Shown here piece by piece: positions 8,715-16,660 of a DNA stretch of 64,000 nucleotides. Location of the stretch: assembly GCF_964253085.1 (NCBI RefSeq), contig NZ_CAXUQH020000001.1:372001-436000 (forward strand), in the 5' to 3' direction. The notes beneath the pieces are model-generated. The model was not told the origin of the DNA. It did not search any database and saw nothing but the letters and a program-made list of their open reading frames with translations. The first letter of the stretch is position 1, and every line of letters starts with the position of its first letter. The stretch comes from Paenibacillus_E sp964253085. Its GTDB lineage: Bacteria; Bacillota; Bacilli; Paenibacillales; NBRC-103111. The translations under genes and the position numbers were made by a program.

Positions 8715-10223
8715 ATGAGTGAAGGAATGAGCGTTACGAATCTACGGTTAAAATATCCCGGCGATGACGCCCCCCTGATCTTTCAGGGGGTTTCCTTTTC
8801 CATCGAGCCTGGTGAGAAGGTGCTGCTTCTAGGACCTAGCGGCAGCGGGAAATCGACGCTGCTTCAAGTGCTGAGCGGAATTGTCCCGGACATGATTGAG
8901 CTTCCGCTCAAAGCGGATGAGATTCGCAGGCCTAGCCGGTGGGGGTATGTATTTCAAGATCCAGATACACAGTTCTGTATGCCTTATATTGACGAAGAAA
9001 TCGCGTTCGTGTTGGAAAATCAGGAAGTGCCGCGGGCAGATATGCCTGCGCGCATTCGGTATTATTTGGACTTGGTCGGGTTGCATGTGCCCGATGCGCA
9101 TACGTTGATTAGTACGCTGTCTCAAGGAATGAAGCAGCGTCTAGCGATTGCTAGCGTGCTGGCGCTTGAGCCGGAGGTACTCTTTCTCGATGAGCCCACG
9201 GCATTGTTGGATGAAGAAGGTACGAAACAAGTGTGGGACACGATTCGAGCGATTAGCGGGGACAAAACCCTCCTCATTGTTGAGCACAAAATTAGCGGCA
9301 TGCTGGATTTGCTCGATCGGTTGATCATCCTGACACCCGAGGGTAGGGTTCTAGCGGATGGACCGCCGAATACCATGTTCGAGCTGTACAAAGAGCAAAT
9401 GAGGGAATATGGCATTTGGTATCCTGAGGTGTGGGAGGATTACGCCAAGGAGAATTTGCTTGCGGATGTGAGGGGAGAGGACCAAGGGAATATGGAGCCC
9501 ACAAGTGTGGTGCCGCTGGCGCCCGTTATGGTCTTTCAGGATTTCGTCGGTGTTCGCGGCGGGCAGATCAGGACCTCTGTGGATAACTTTATCGTCTATC
9601 CAGGTGATTGGATCACCGTTGTCGGCGCCAACGGTGCAGGCAAAAGCTCGCTCCTCCTCGCGATCATGCGGCTCATCCCAACCCGCGGAAGCTGTGTGAT
9701 CGCGGGCGTGAAGGGCAACAAAGTCGAGCACCTTGCGGAGCAAGTCGGCTTTGTGTTCCAGAACCCGGAGTTCCAGTTCGTCACGAACTCCGTGGAGGAG
9801 GAGCTGACCTATGGCTTGCCAGAGGGTCAGCCAAAGAACGGGCAGTGGGCAGCGGCTGAGCTGCTGCTCCGAGAATACGACCTGCTCGCGCTGCGCGAGC
9901 GGCACCCGTTCCAGCTCTCGCTGGGCCAGAAGCGCAGGCTCAGCGTGGCGTCCGCGATGGTTCGCGGGCCACGCATCCTGCTGCTGGATGAGCCCACCTT
10001 CGGGCTCGATGCGCGCGGCACGCTGCGCATGCTCGAGCAGCTGGAGCGGCTGCGCGCCAGCGGAACTGTGATCGTGATGGTGACCCACGATCACGAGATC
10101 GTCCAGCGCTGGGCGACCCGCGTCTGGCAGGTCGAGGCGGGGCGCGTGACCGAAAGTGCTCCTAAGCTGTCTGCCCACGTCGTGCATGCCGTCACGGGAG
10201 GTGAGCCGCTGCTATGCAAATAA
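8715..10223 (+). CDS. ykoD: YkoD, double ATPase of a thiamine/HMP ECF transporter
   Basis: 502 residues with two fused ABC ATPase domains. The first has Walker A LLGPSGSGKSTLL (about 36-48), signature LSQGMKQRLA and Walker B VLFLDEP. The second has VVGANGAGKSSLL (about 298-310), LSLGQKRRLS and ILLLDEP. ATP hydrolysis by this subunit drives import through YkoE and YkoC. It starts 4 bases after ykoE stops and overlaps ykoC by 10 bases, so the three are translationally linked. The second half is visibly richer in G and C than the first. Confidence 0.93.
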   Translation: MSEGMSVTNLRLKYPGDDAPLIFQGVSFSIEPGEKVLLLGPSGSGKSTLLQVLSGIVPDMIELPLKADEIRRPSRWGYVFQDPDTQFCMPYIDEEIAFVLENQEVPRADMPARIRYYLDLVGLHVPDAHTLISTLSQGMKQRLAIASVLALEPEVLFLDEPTALLDEEGTKQVWDTIRAISGDKTLLIVEHKISGMLDLLDRLIILTPEGRVLADGPPNTMFELYKEQMREYGIWYPEVWEDYAKENLLADVRGEDQGNMEPTSVVPLAPVMVFQDFVGVRGGQIRTSVDNFIVYPGDWITVVGANGAGKSSLLLAIMRLIPTRGSCVIAGVKGNKVEHLAEQVGFVFQNPEFQFVTNSVEEELTYGLPEGQPKNGQWAAAELLLREYDLLALRERHPFQLSLGQKRRLSVASAMVRGPRILLLDEPTFGLDARGTLRMLEQLERLRASGTVIVMVTHDHEIVQRWATRVWQVEAGRVTESAPKLSAHVVHAVTGGEPLLCK

Positions 10224-11011
10224 CGTTCAGCTTTCGTGAGACGTGGCTGCACCGGGTGAACCCGGGAGTGAAGCTCGTCTTGTCGATTCTGCTATTCATC
10301 GTGGTTGTCTTCACACATAACCTCAACATGATGCTGTTCCTGACGTTAGGCGCCTTGCTGCCGTTGGCGCTATTATCAGGACATCCTACGAAGAGACTGT
10401 TACTATATGCGTCGCCATTTCTGCTGATTTTCGTGTCCTCCACCGCGGGGATGATGATGTTCGGTAACGGGGAGACCGAATGGTTTCATCTCGGGATTAT
10501 TCGAATCACCGAGGAGAGCTTCTACCGCGGAATCCATCTTGGTTTGCGCGGCATACAGGTAGCCTCCGTAGGCTTGTTGTTCAGCTTGACCACGCGGCCT
10601 GTCGCCTTGTTCTATGCGATGATGCAGCAGTGGAAGGTCGCGCCGAAGTACGCGTACAGTTTTCTGGCAGCATTGCGCATGCTGCCTGTCATCTTGGAGG
10701 AGCTGCAGACGCTTCGCTATGCGCTCAAGGTCAGGGGCAAGCGCAAGCAGCGGAATCCGCTGACATCGTGGTATACCACGATGCGGATGATCGCGATCCC
10801 GCTGCTGGCTCAAAGCATTCGCCGTGCCCATCGGACGGCGGTGGCGATGGAAGCGAAGCGTTTTTCGATGAGTCGCAAACGCACGTATTATTATGTATCC
10901 ACTTACTCTAGGTTGGATGTATATTACAGTCTCTACTGGGTCGTACTGATTGCAGCATCCTATTGGCTAGCAGTTACGTGGCCGCTTCTAAGCAGTGTAG
11001 ATGTGCGTTAA
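10214..11011 (+). CDS. ykoC: YkoC, transmembrane (T) component of a thiamine/HMP ECF transporter
   Basis: 265 residues with several hydrophobic helices and the CbiQ/EcfT-type signature: an AALRMLPVILEELQTLRYALKVRG segment and a LAQSIRRAHRTAVAMEAKRF segment carrying the coupling-helix Ala-Arg pairs that dock onto the ATPase. It completes a YkoE-YkoD-YkoC importer. GGGAGGTG lies 9 bases before the ATG, inside the end of ykoD. A terminator follows. Confidence 0.92.
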   Translation: MQITFSFRETWLHRVNPGVKLVLSILLFIVVVFTHNLNMMLFLTLGALLPLALLSGHPTKRLLLYASPFLLIFVSSTAGMMMFGNGETEWFHLGIIRITEESFYRGIHLGLRGIQVASVGLLFSLTTRPVALFYAMMQQWKVAPKYAYSFLAALRMLPVILEELQTLRYALKVRGKRKQRNPLTSWYTTMRMIAIPLLAQSIRRAHRTAVAMEAKRFSMSRKRTYYYVSTYSRLDVYYSLYWVVLIAASYWLAVTWPLLSSVDVR

Positions 11012-11013
11012 AA

Positions 11014-11054
11014 AAAGAGCAATCCAACTCCTGATGCGAGGTGGGTTGCTCTTT
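11014..11054. terminator. Bidirectional terminator between ykoC and the 11058 gene
   Basis: AAAGAGCAA / TTGCTCTTT arms with additional inner pairing, A-run on one side. It lies between two convergent genes and can serve both. Confidence 0.8.
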
Positions 11055-11057
11055 GGC

Positions 11058-11453
11058 TCATTCGCCCCATTTGAGCATGAGCGTGACTCGGCAGCATGGA
11101 TTGCCAGTGACGCGTGGGCCAACCACGAACTGTACAGCACTTGGGCTGTAGCTAGTTTCAATAGAAGATTCACTACCGAGGGATTGAACAATGCGATCTA
11201 CTTCTTTTTGATTGCCACTCTGAGCATTTGTCATTAACTGTTGGGCAATCGTGGGGTCTGTGAGCTTCTTGACGAGGAAGGAAGCATCCTTCAGTAGGTG
11301 CTCAGAGGTAACGACCGAGTTAGACAGCATTTTAGTATTAACAGGGGGAAAGTTGCGGTCCCACGCCCAGTAAGGTGCGTAGTGGTAGGGATGAACTGGA
11401 TACTGATGATACTGAACTGGGGGATAGGAGTAATAGGTTGGGTCGTTGTACAT
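11058..11453 (-). CDS. Uncharacterised Bacillales-type protein, Tyr/Pro-rich N-terminus
   Basis: 131 residues. The first 35 are rich in Tyr, Pro and His, followed by a helical middle (NSVVTSEHLLKDASFLVKKLTD) and a C-terminal TSYSPSAVQFVVGP...CCRVTLMLKWGE end. I recall this arrangement from short conserved proteins of spore formers, but no function is known to me and none is claimed. A good AAAGGGG site precedes the ATG. It converges on ykoC. Confidence 0.7.
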   Translation of the reverse strand: MYNDPTYYSYPPVQYHQYPVHPYHYAPYWAWDRNFPPVNTKMLSNSVVTSEHLLKDASFLVKKLTDPTIAQQLMTNAQSGNQKEVDRIVQSLGSESSIETSYSPSAVQFVVGPRVTGNPCCRVTLMLKWGE

Positions 11454-11529
11454 CGAGACCGACCCCTTTCTGTAAAATGATGAGCACTAGCAATATATGT
11501 GATAGATGGGCGAGTGTGCGTCCGCGTAC

Positions 11530-11553
11530 AAAAAAGCTCCCCAGGCGGGGAGC
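11530..11553 (-). terminator. Intrinsic terminator of the SLH protein gene
   Basis: GCTCCCC / GGGGAGC stem followed on the minus strand by a run of T residues. Confidence 0.88.
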
Positions 11554-11577
11554 TGCATTTCTTCGTTCAACTTCACT

Positions 11578-12945
11578 TTATTTAGTTAGTGTAACGTAGC
11601 TGGTAACTTTTACACCCGTTGCTGAAACTGCTGTAAGTTCAAAATATGTCACATTACCCGTTACATGCACGGTACCATCGGAATCGACCGATACCGAGCC
11701 AACAGTGGAGCCTGCTTCCCCTCGCACATCATTCGTGATGAATAAAGTGCCTAGAGCAAAGTTGTAATTTGGAATGTCGAGGCCCTTGTATGTGTTTCCA
11801 TAGCTATCTGTAGCCGTAAGATCCATAGCTGTGTAAGCGTTGAAATTAGCTTTGTATACACTGTCAGCAACATCTATTGCCATGGGTTCCGTAAAGGAAG
11901 TTTCACCGACCGTCAATGTCTTTACACTCACAGGATCGCTTTGGACTGTTACGCTGACATGCAGTTGTTTAGCTTCCCCAGTACCCACTTGCACAATCAC
12001 ACTTACGTCAGTGGTTCCTGCTTTGTTCCCCAACACGTAGGCACGATGGTCGGAAGTAAGGCCTACTTTGGCAATGCTAGGATCTGTGGAGACAACAGAC
12101 TGTACAATTCCGGGAATCGCGATTTCTTCACCAGCAGATGATGTTACTTTTATTTTGATCTCTTTTGCAAATTTACTTTGCGTAGGATCTTCAGCAATCG
12201 TTTTTGTGATGATACCTGTAGCGGAGCTAGTCAAACCACTATCGATGACACTAGCCAAATGGTAATCACCTACAATGGATACATTGCTTGGGTTAGATGG
12301 AGATACGATCGGCAGATTCTGAGCTTTGAATGCATCTTGAGCCCCGTACGAGCTAAGTACGAGATCTTCACGTGTCGCGGCTTGGTCGCCAGCTTTGCTA
12401 GTTGGATGAATACCAAGCGCAGTGGCCTGTTTAACCGCATCGGTATACCAAGGCGAGCCTGTCATAGAAACCGTTTTTCCTAATCCTTTAAGAAGCACGG
12501 TATCCAACTGAGCCGCCGTAACCGATTCGCCAGGCTGGAAGGTTGTATCTGTAACGCCGTCGATGAGACCGGCTTTTTTGGCCGCTTCAATATAAGGGAT
12601 TGCCCAACCGTTAGCTGCGTCATCCGCATGAACATCTGTGAAGCTGGACACGTTAATAGTAAGATCAACCGGGATATTGTAGATTTTCGTAGCTACTTTA
12701 GCGAATTGAGCACGCGTCATATTTTGCGAGATTCCAAAAGTTGTACCCGAGACTCCCTCGAAAATACCATCAGCGATCATACGATCGATTTTCGTTTTCA
12801 AAGTTGCGTTACTTCCAGCCAAATCTGTAAAATCAGCGCTTGTTTTAACAGCGGCGGAGGCAGGTTGAACAAGTGTTAGAGCAGCGAATAGTGATAAAGC
12901 CATGGCAGTTGTCGAGATCACCGTAAGTTTTTTATTAGATTTCAT
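11578..12945 (-). CDS. Secreted S-layer-homology (SLH) domain protein with Ig-like region
   Basis: 455 residues with a signal peptide (KSNKKLTVISTTAMALSLF, cleaved near ASAA). About three SLH-like modules follow: SADFTDLAG...KTKIDRMIADGIFEGVSGTTFGISQNMTRAQFAKVATKIY, SSFTDVHADDAANGWAIPYIEAAKKAGLIDG, and SPWYTDAVKQATALGI. SLH modules bind pyruvylated secondary cell-wall polysaccharide. The remaining part (about 230-455) is β-rich and Ig-like. The ATG at 12945 is chosen because AAGGAGG precedes it by 10 bases; the upstream in-frame ATG has none. Specific role unknown. Confidence 0.85.
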   Translation of the reverse strand: MKSNKKLTVISTTAMALSLFAALTLVQPASAAVKTSADFTDLAGSNATLKTKIDRMIADGIFEGVSGTTFGISQNMTRAQFAKVATKIYNIPVDLTINVSSFTDVHADDAANGWAIPYIEAAKKAGLIDGVTDTTFQPGESVTAAQLDTVLLKGLGKTVSMTGSPWYTDAVKQATALGIHPTSKAGDQAATREDLVLSSYGAQDAFKAQNLPIVSPSNPSNVSIVGDYHLASVIDSGLTSSATGIITKTIAEDPTQSKFAKEIKIKVTSSAGEEIAIPGIVQSVVSTDPSIAKVGLTSDHRAYVLGNKAGTTDVSVIVQVGTGEAKQLHVSVTVQSDPVSVKTLTVGETSFTEPMAIDVADSVYKANFNAYTAMDLTATDSYGNTYKGLDIPNYNFALGTLFITNDVRGEAGSTVGSVSVDSDGTVHVTGNVTYFELTAVSATGVKVTSYVTLTK

Positions 12946-13028
12946 ATAGGAATGGCCTCCTTGGCATGTTACGAGTTTTGTGTTTCTAGCATTTCTAGTT
13001 ATCTCGTATTTCACGTGCTTGTCTTGTT

Positions 13029-13042
13029 GCTATAACTATAGC
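13029..13042. promoter_or_regulatory. Short palindrome upstream of the SLH gene
   Basis: GCTATA-AC-TATAGC, a near-perfect palindrome in the region between the divergent SLH and FadR-type genes. It could be an operator; no promoter elements around it are convincing. Confidence 0.3.
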
Positions 13043-13174
13043 TTGCCTGATCATCCACGTCATTGTCAAATTTCTGGCAGTCTCAATAGGAGAGTGCTAA
13101 TTCAATATGGATTTTAAGCTGCGAATAGAAAAACAGTTCGCTTCATGATATACTCACATACAGGAGATGATCAG

Positions 13175-13888
13175 ATGAATGCGAAGGTTTCTTTCCAAAC
13201 GCTCCGCCGCCCCAAGCTTGTCGATGATGTTGTGACACAGCTGCAGAAGAAAATTTCGGATGGCGAGCTGAAAATCGGTGATAAGATACCGACGGAGCCG
13301 GAATTGATGGAGCAGTTCGGCGTCGGCCGCTCTACCATACGTGAGGCTGTAAGAGTGCTTGTGCATGCGGGACTGCTGGAGAAGAAGCAGGGCTTTGGCA
13401 CGTTTCTAACGGGGCATTCCGATGCAGCGATGCAGGAACCGCTAGTCCACCGACTGCGTCGGGCGGAAATTTTGGAAGTCTACGAAGTTAGAAAAATGCT
13501 CGAGCTAGAAATATCCAGACTCGCAGCAGTACGTCGCGACGAAACGGATTTGGAGCAAATGAGTGAAGCATTGGATCAACGGTTGCAGGCGCTGGAGCGA
13601 GGGGACACGAACGCTTATTTAGCGGCAGACATGGCTTTTCATCAGGCGATTGCGGTCGCTAGCAAAAACAGCATTGTTGTCGATCTGTATCGCTCATTTT
13701 CAGCGGTGTTGTTGGATGCTCTGACGAATTTAGTAAAAGATGAGCAGGTTCACGATCACCATCATCTCTTTCATGTGAATTTGTTTCAAGCGATCCAAGA
13801 TAAGGATGTTGCCGCTGCGGAGCATTGGACGCTTCAGAATCTGGAAGGGACCGTCCAGCAAGTCAAAAAGTTTCTTCAACAGGACTAG
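13175..13888 (+). CDS. GntR/FadR-family transcriptional regulator
   Basis: 237 residues. The N-terminal winged helix-turn-helix (about 10-75) has LKIGDKIPTEPELMEQFGVGRSTIREAVRVL, and the C-terminal all-helical FCD domain (about 90-230) contains the metal or ligand ligands Asp and His in ADMAFHQAIAVAS and HHHLFHVNLFQAI. Such FCD regulators respond to carboxylates or sugar acids. The ATG at 13175 is preferred over one at 13145 because AGGAG lies just upstream. Neighbours give no clear target; the MFS gene downstream has its own ribosome-binding site about 100 bases later. Confidence 0.9.
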   Translation: MNAKVSFQTLRRPKLVDDVVTQLQKKISDGELKIGDKIPTEPELMEQFGVGRSTIREAVRVLVHAGLLEKKQGFGTFLTGHSDAAMQEPLVHRLRRAEILEVYEVRKMLELEISRLAAVRRDETDLEQMSEALDQRLQALERGDTNAYLAADMAFHQAIAVASKNSIVVDLYRSFSAVLLDALTNLVKDEQVHDHHHLFHVNLFQAIQDKDVAAAEHWTLQNLEGTVQQVKKFLQQD

Positions 13889-13986
13889 AGTAAGAATAGC
13901 TTCAAGAGGAAGATGGGAGCGGAAGTCATCCTTGCCTTTCTCATGTTTTTAAACATCAGATGATATGATGATAAGGAGTGATTTTC

Positions 13987-15216
13987 ATGCAAACAGCAAC
14001 AAGATCAGCTACTGCTACCAATTCAGCACAGACACAAGCACGTACGGTCTACGCCATTTTATTCTCGATCAGCTTGGTGCATTTATTGAATGATGCGATT
14101 CAGTCGGTCATTCCCGCCATTTTCCCGATTCTGCATGACTCCCTACAATTAAGTTTTACGCAGATCGGCTGGATCGCCTTTACGCTCAATGTGACAGCTT
14201 CTTTGTTCCAGCCCTTAATTGGGTTGTATACGGACGCGAGACCGAAGCCCTATTTATTGCCAATCGGCGTGGTGTTCTCGTTGTTAGGTATTGTCGTACT
14301 GGCCTATGCTGGAACGTTTTCACATGTGATCATGGCAGTTATTCTCGTTGGATTAGGGTCTTCGGTGCTGCATCCGGAGTCTTCGCGGGTCGCCTTTTTA
14401 GCTGCGGGTCCTCGTAGAGGGCTGGCGCAGTCGATTTTTCAAACAGGCGGGAACATTGGCCAGGCGTTGGCTCCTATTTTTACCGCACTCATTTTCGTAC
14501 CGTTAGGTCAGTTCGGAATCATCTGGTTTACGTTTGCGGCGGCAGCGGGGATAGTGGTTCAGATATTTGTGGCAAAATGGTACCAAGGCGCGCTAGTTGT
14601 GCGTTCCACTGTTCGTAAATCGGCTTCGGTGAAGAAGCCTTTGCCTAAGAAAACAGTTGCCTACGCGCTAGGTATTCTGATCATGCTGCTCTTTTCCAAG
14701 TTCGTCTATGTGGCGAGTATGACGGGGTTCTACGCGTTCTATTTAATGGACCACTTCGGAGTCACGACGGGGAAAGCACAGCTCATTATTTTCACCTTGC
14801 TAGCAGCTGGGGCTGTGGGTACATTTATGGGTGGCCCCTTGGCTGACCGATTTGGTAGAAGAAATATGATCTGGTTCTCCATTCTGGGAACGGCGCCTTT
14901 CTCGTTGCTGCTTCCGTTTGTGAGCTTGTTCTGGTCAGCGGTTCTATGTGCGTGCATCGGGTTCATTCTGTTGTCTGGCTTCTCCGTGATCGTGGTCTAC
15001 GCGCAAGAGCTGTTGCCAGGCAAGGTTGGCACGGTATCTGGGCTATTCTTCGGTCTGGCGTTTGGCTTAGGCGGGATTGGTTCAGCGGTACTCGGGACTT
15101 TGGCGGATGCGACCAGCATTGGCTTCGTGATTCGGCTATGTGCGTACTTGCCATTGCTAGGACTGCTAGCAGCCTTTCTTCCTACGGATAAAAAGCTAAA
15201 CATGACAAATGAATAG
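13987..15216 (+). CDS. Fosmidomycin-resistance (Fsr)-type MFS exporter
   Basis: 409 residues with about 12 membrane helices. The N-terminal half matches the Fsr subgroup closely: SLVHLLNDAIQSVIPAIFP, SFTQIGWIAFT, SLFQPLIGLYTDARPKP and GSSVLHPESSRVA. Family members export small drugs using the proton gradient; the natural substrate here is unknown. The ATG at 13987 has AAGGAG 9 bases upstream, better than the GTG at 13978. It is followed within 130 bases by the small CDGSH-like gene, which has its own promoter. Confidence 0.9.
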   Translation: MQTATRSATATNSAQTQARTVYAILFSISLVHLLNDAIQSVIPAIFPILHDSLQLSFTQIGWIAFTLNVTASLFQPLIGLYTDARPKPYLLPIGVVFSLLGIVVLAYAGTFSHVIMAVILVGLGSSVLHPESSRVAFLAAGPRRGLAQSIFQTGGNIGQALAPIFTALIFVPLGQFGIIWFTFAAAAGIVVQIFVAKWYQGALVVRSTVRKSASVKKPLPKKTVAYALGILIMLLFSKFVYVASMTGFYAFYLMDHFGVTTGKAQLIIFTLLAAGAVGTFMGGPLADRFGRRNMIWFSILGTAPFSLLLPFVSLFWSAVLCACIGFILLSGFSVIVVYAQELLPGKVGTVSGLFFGLAFGLGGIGSAVLGTLADATSIGFVIRLCAYLPLLGLLAAFLPTDKKLNMTNE

Positions 15217-15232
15217 CGAAGAATAGGCTCAT

Positions 15233-15253
15233 TGAGAATGATAATTATCCTCA
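15233..15253. promoter_or_regulatory. Fur-like palindrome
   Basis: A 21-bp palindrome-like element with outer arms TGAG/CTCA and an inner AATGATAATTATC block, close to the Fur consensus of overlapping TGATAAT units. It lies 23 bp upstream of the -35 box of the small CDGSH-like gene and just after the exporter stop codon. Zur or PerR are other possible readers. Confidence 0.5.
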
Positions 15254-15276
15254 TTTACTAACTTTTAATTAACTAC

Positions 15277-15305
15277 TTTACAAATGTAAGTGAGTTGGAT
15301 ATAAT
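15277..15305 (+). promoter_or_regulatory. SigA-type promoter of the small CDGSH-like gene
   Basis: TTTACA, 17-bp spacer, TATAAT. Transcription would begin near 15312, about 33 bases before the ATG. Confidence 0.75.
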
Positions 15306-15344
15306 AAACCCAACACAAGATTACATTTGGAGGAGGTAGAGATC

Positions 15345-15422
15345 ATGGGTAAATGTGCATGCGGAAACACACAAAACGGTGAGGGCAACTGCGACGGTTC
15401 ACACGCTAAAAAAGACAAATAA
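15345..15422 (+). CDS. 25-residue CDGSH-like cysteine peptide
   Basis: A short frame reads MGKCACGNTQ and ends with NCDGSHAKKDK. It is too short for routine gene finding but has every sign of a real gene: a consensus promoter, GGAGGAGGT 8 bases before the ATG, and an intrinsic terminator 25 bases after the stop. The C-x-C-N9-C-D-G-S-H pattern is that of CDGSH iron-sulfur domains, which hold a [2Fe-2S] cluster with three Cys and one His. The spacer is one residue longer than the usual eight and the canonical Pro is absent. Whether so small a peptide holds a cluster is unknown. A Fur-like box upstream suggests a link to iron. Confidence 0.75.
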   Translation: MGKCACGNTQNGEGNCDGSHAKKDK

Positions 15423-15447
15423 GGTTCGGCACACATAGAAGATTTGG

Positions 15448-15490
15448 AAAAGGACTCCGGCGAGGTTAGGCTCGTTAGGGTCCTTTTTTT
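15448..15490 (+). terminator. Intrinsic terminator of the small CDGSH-like gene
   Basis: AAAAGGAC / GTCCTTTT outer stem with an inner CGAG/CTCG hairpin, followed by seven T residues. Confidence 0.88.
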
Positions 15491-15570
15491 GACGTGTATT
15501 TTGGGAGATTTCTCCGCGGGCATCTGCATCAAATGCGAATTGTAGCGGGCTGAAGGGGAAGGATGAGGGG

Positions 15571-15720
15571 CCTCGTTTAACTGGAAAATCTACAGCTAAT
15601 TTCATGTTCCACGGGTAAAAATCACGATTAAATGGAAAAAGGGTAGTTATTTTCAGCGTATCCGCCATTTTCGCTGGAAACGGGCGGAATTAACTACATG
15701 TTATCCAGCTATTTCAATAT
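15571..15720. repeat. Intergenic repeat family A, copy 2
   Basis: Contains TAACTGGAAAATCTACAGCT, an ATGGAAAAAGGGTAGTTATTTTC unit and an inverted AACTACATGTTATCCAGCTA unit. It aligns along most of its length with the island at 48841. It occupies the gap before the nitroreductase gene. Confidence 0.75.
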
Positions 15721-15728
15721 AAAAGGGG

Positions 15729-15754
15729 AATAGTACGAATATAACAGTACTATT
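15729..15754. promoter_or_regulatory. Inverted repeat upstream of the nitroreductase gene
   Basis: AATAGTAC-N10-GTACTATT. The arms equal those of the TetR-type operators at 25754 and 26373 but the spacer is 10 rather than 6 bp, so binding by the same regulator is doubtful. Confidence 0.35.
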
Positions 15755-15938
15755 TCCATGTATCTTCGGGAAGTTCAAACATTTGCTATCTGTACACCTT
15801 ATCTCCACCTTGCAACTATCGCTCGCACAAGCTAGCTGGGTAGTTATCTCTCTTCCCGAGACTTTTAAAAAATTGAAAATAATCAGGGGAACATGTACAT
15901 TAAGACTAAGATGTTATCTGAAATGGGGAGTGGGAAGC

Positions 15939-16526
15939 ATGGATGTGAAAGAAGCGATTCGCCAGCGGCGCAGTATTGGGAAACTCAAGCAGGATCCCAT
16001 CGAGCACGCGCTGATTGAAGAGATCTTGGAAGCTGCTGTCTGGGCACCTAATCACGCGAATACGGAACCTTGGCGGTTCTGGGTGATGTCAGGTGAAGGC
16101 AGAAAGCTGTTGGGACGCGGGTATGCCGAAGTCGCCATTGCGGAAGCGAAGGCAGGTGCAGATGCGGCACTGTCTGAGGAAGAAGAAGAGCAGCTGCGCA
16201 GCAGCAGTGAGAAGAAAGCGTTTCGAGCTCCGCTCGTTATTGCTGTGGCTGTCTCCCCAGCCGAAAAGCCAGTCGTACCTGTGATTGAGGAGTATGCGGC
16301 TGTTCACTGCGCCGTACAGAATATGATGCTAGCTGCACATGCCCTGGGCTTAGGCACCATCTGGCGTACTGGTGATCCCACGTATCATCCGAAAATGCAA
16401 GAGAACTTCGGTCTCGCAGGCAAAGAAGAGATGGTCGGCTTCATCTACATCGGTTACCCGGAAGTCATTCCAACGAAGGCAGCACGTGTTCCCTTTGCAT
16501 TAAAAACGCAATGGATAACGGAGTAA
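15939..16526 (+). CDS. Nitroreductase-family flavoprotein
   Basis: 195 residues with the FMN-binding nitroreductase fold: N-terminal EAIRQRRSIGKL (Arg contacts with FMN phosphate), AAVWAPNHANTEPWRF, and the C-terminal MMLAAHALGLGTIWRTGDP segment and FIYIGYPE. Members reduce nitroaromatics, quinones or flavins with NAD(P)H; substrate unknown. The long upstream open frame is disregarded because GGGGAGTGGGAAGC stands directly before the ATG at 15939. Likely monocistronic. Confidence 0.88.
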   Translation: MDVKEAIRQRRSIGKLKQDPIEHALIEEILEAAVWAPNHANTEPWRFWVMSGEGRKLLGRGYAEVAIAEAKAGADAALSEEEEEQLRSSSEKKAFRAPLVIAVAVSPAEKPVVPVIEEYAAVHCAVQNMMLAAHALGLGTIWRTGDPTYHPKMQENFGLAGKEEMVGFIYIGYPEVIPTKAARVPFALKTQWITE

Positions 16527-16622
16527 CTACCGTTTTCCGAACCTTTTTGGAGGGAGTATCCCTACTCGTTAACACAACATGGGAATCGGTAGCCAAATAA
16601 AGCCAATCATCGTTATGGTCAT

Positions 16623-16655
16623 AAAAAAACTCGCCCCCCTATGCGGGGAGCGAGT
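16623..16655 (-). terminator. Intrinsic terminator of psuKG
   Basis: ACTCGC-rich stem with G/C tract arms, followed on the minus strand by seven T residues. Confidence 0.88.
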
Positions 16656-16660
16656 CTATT

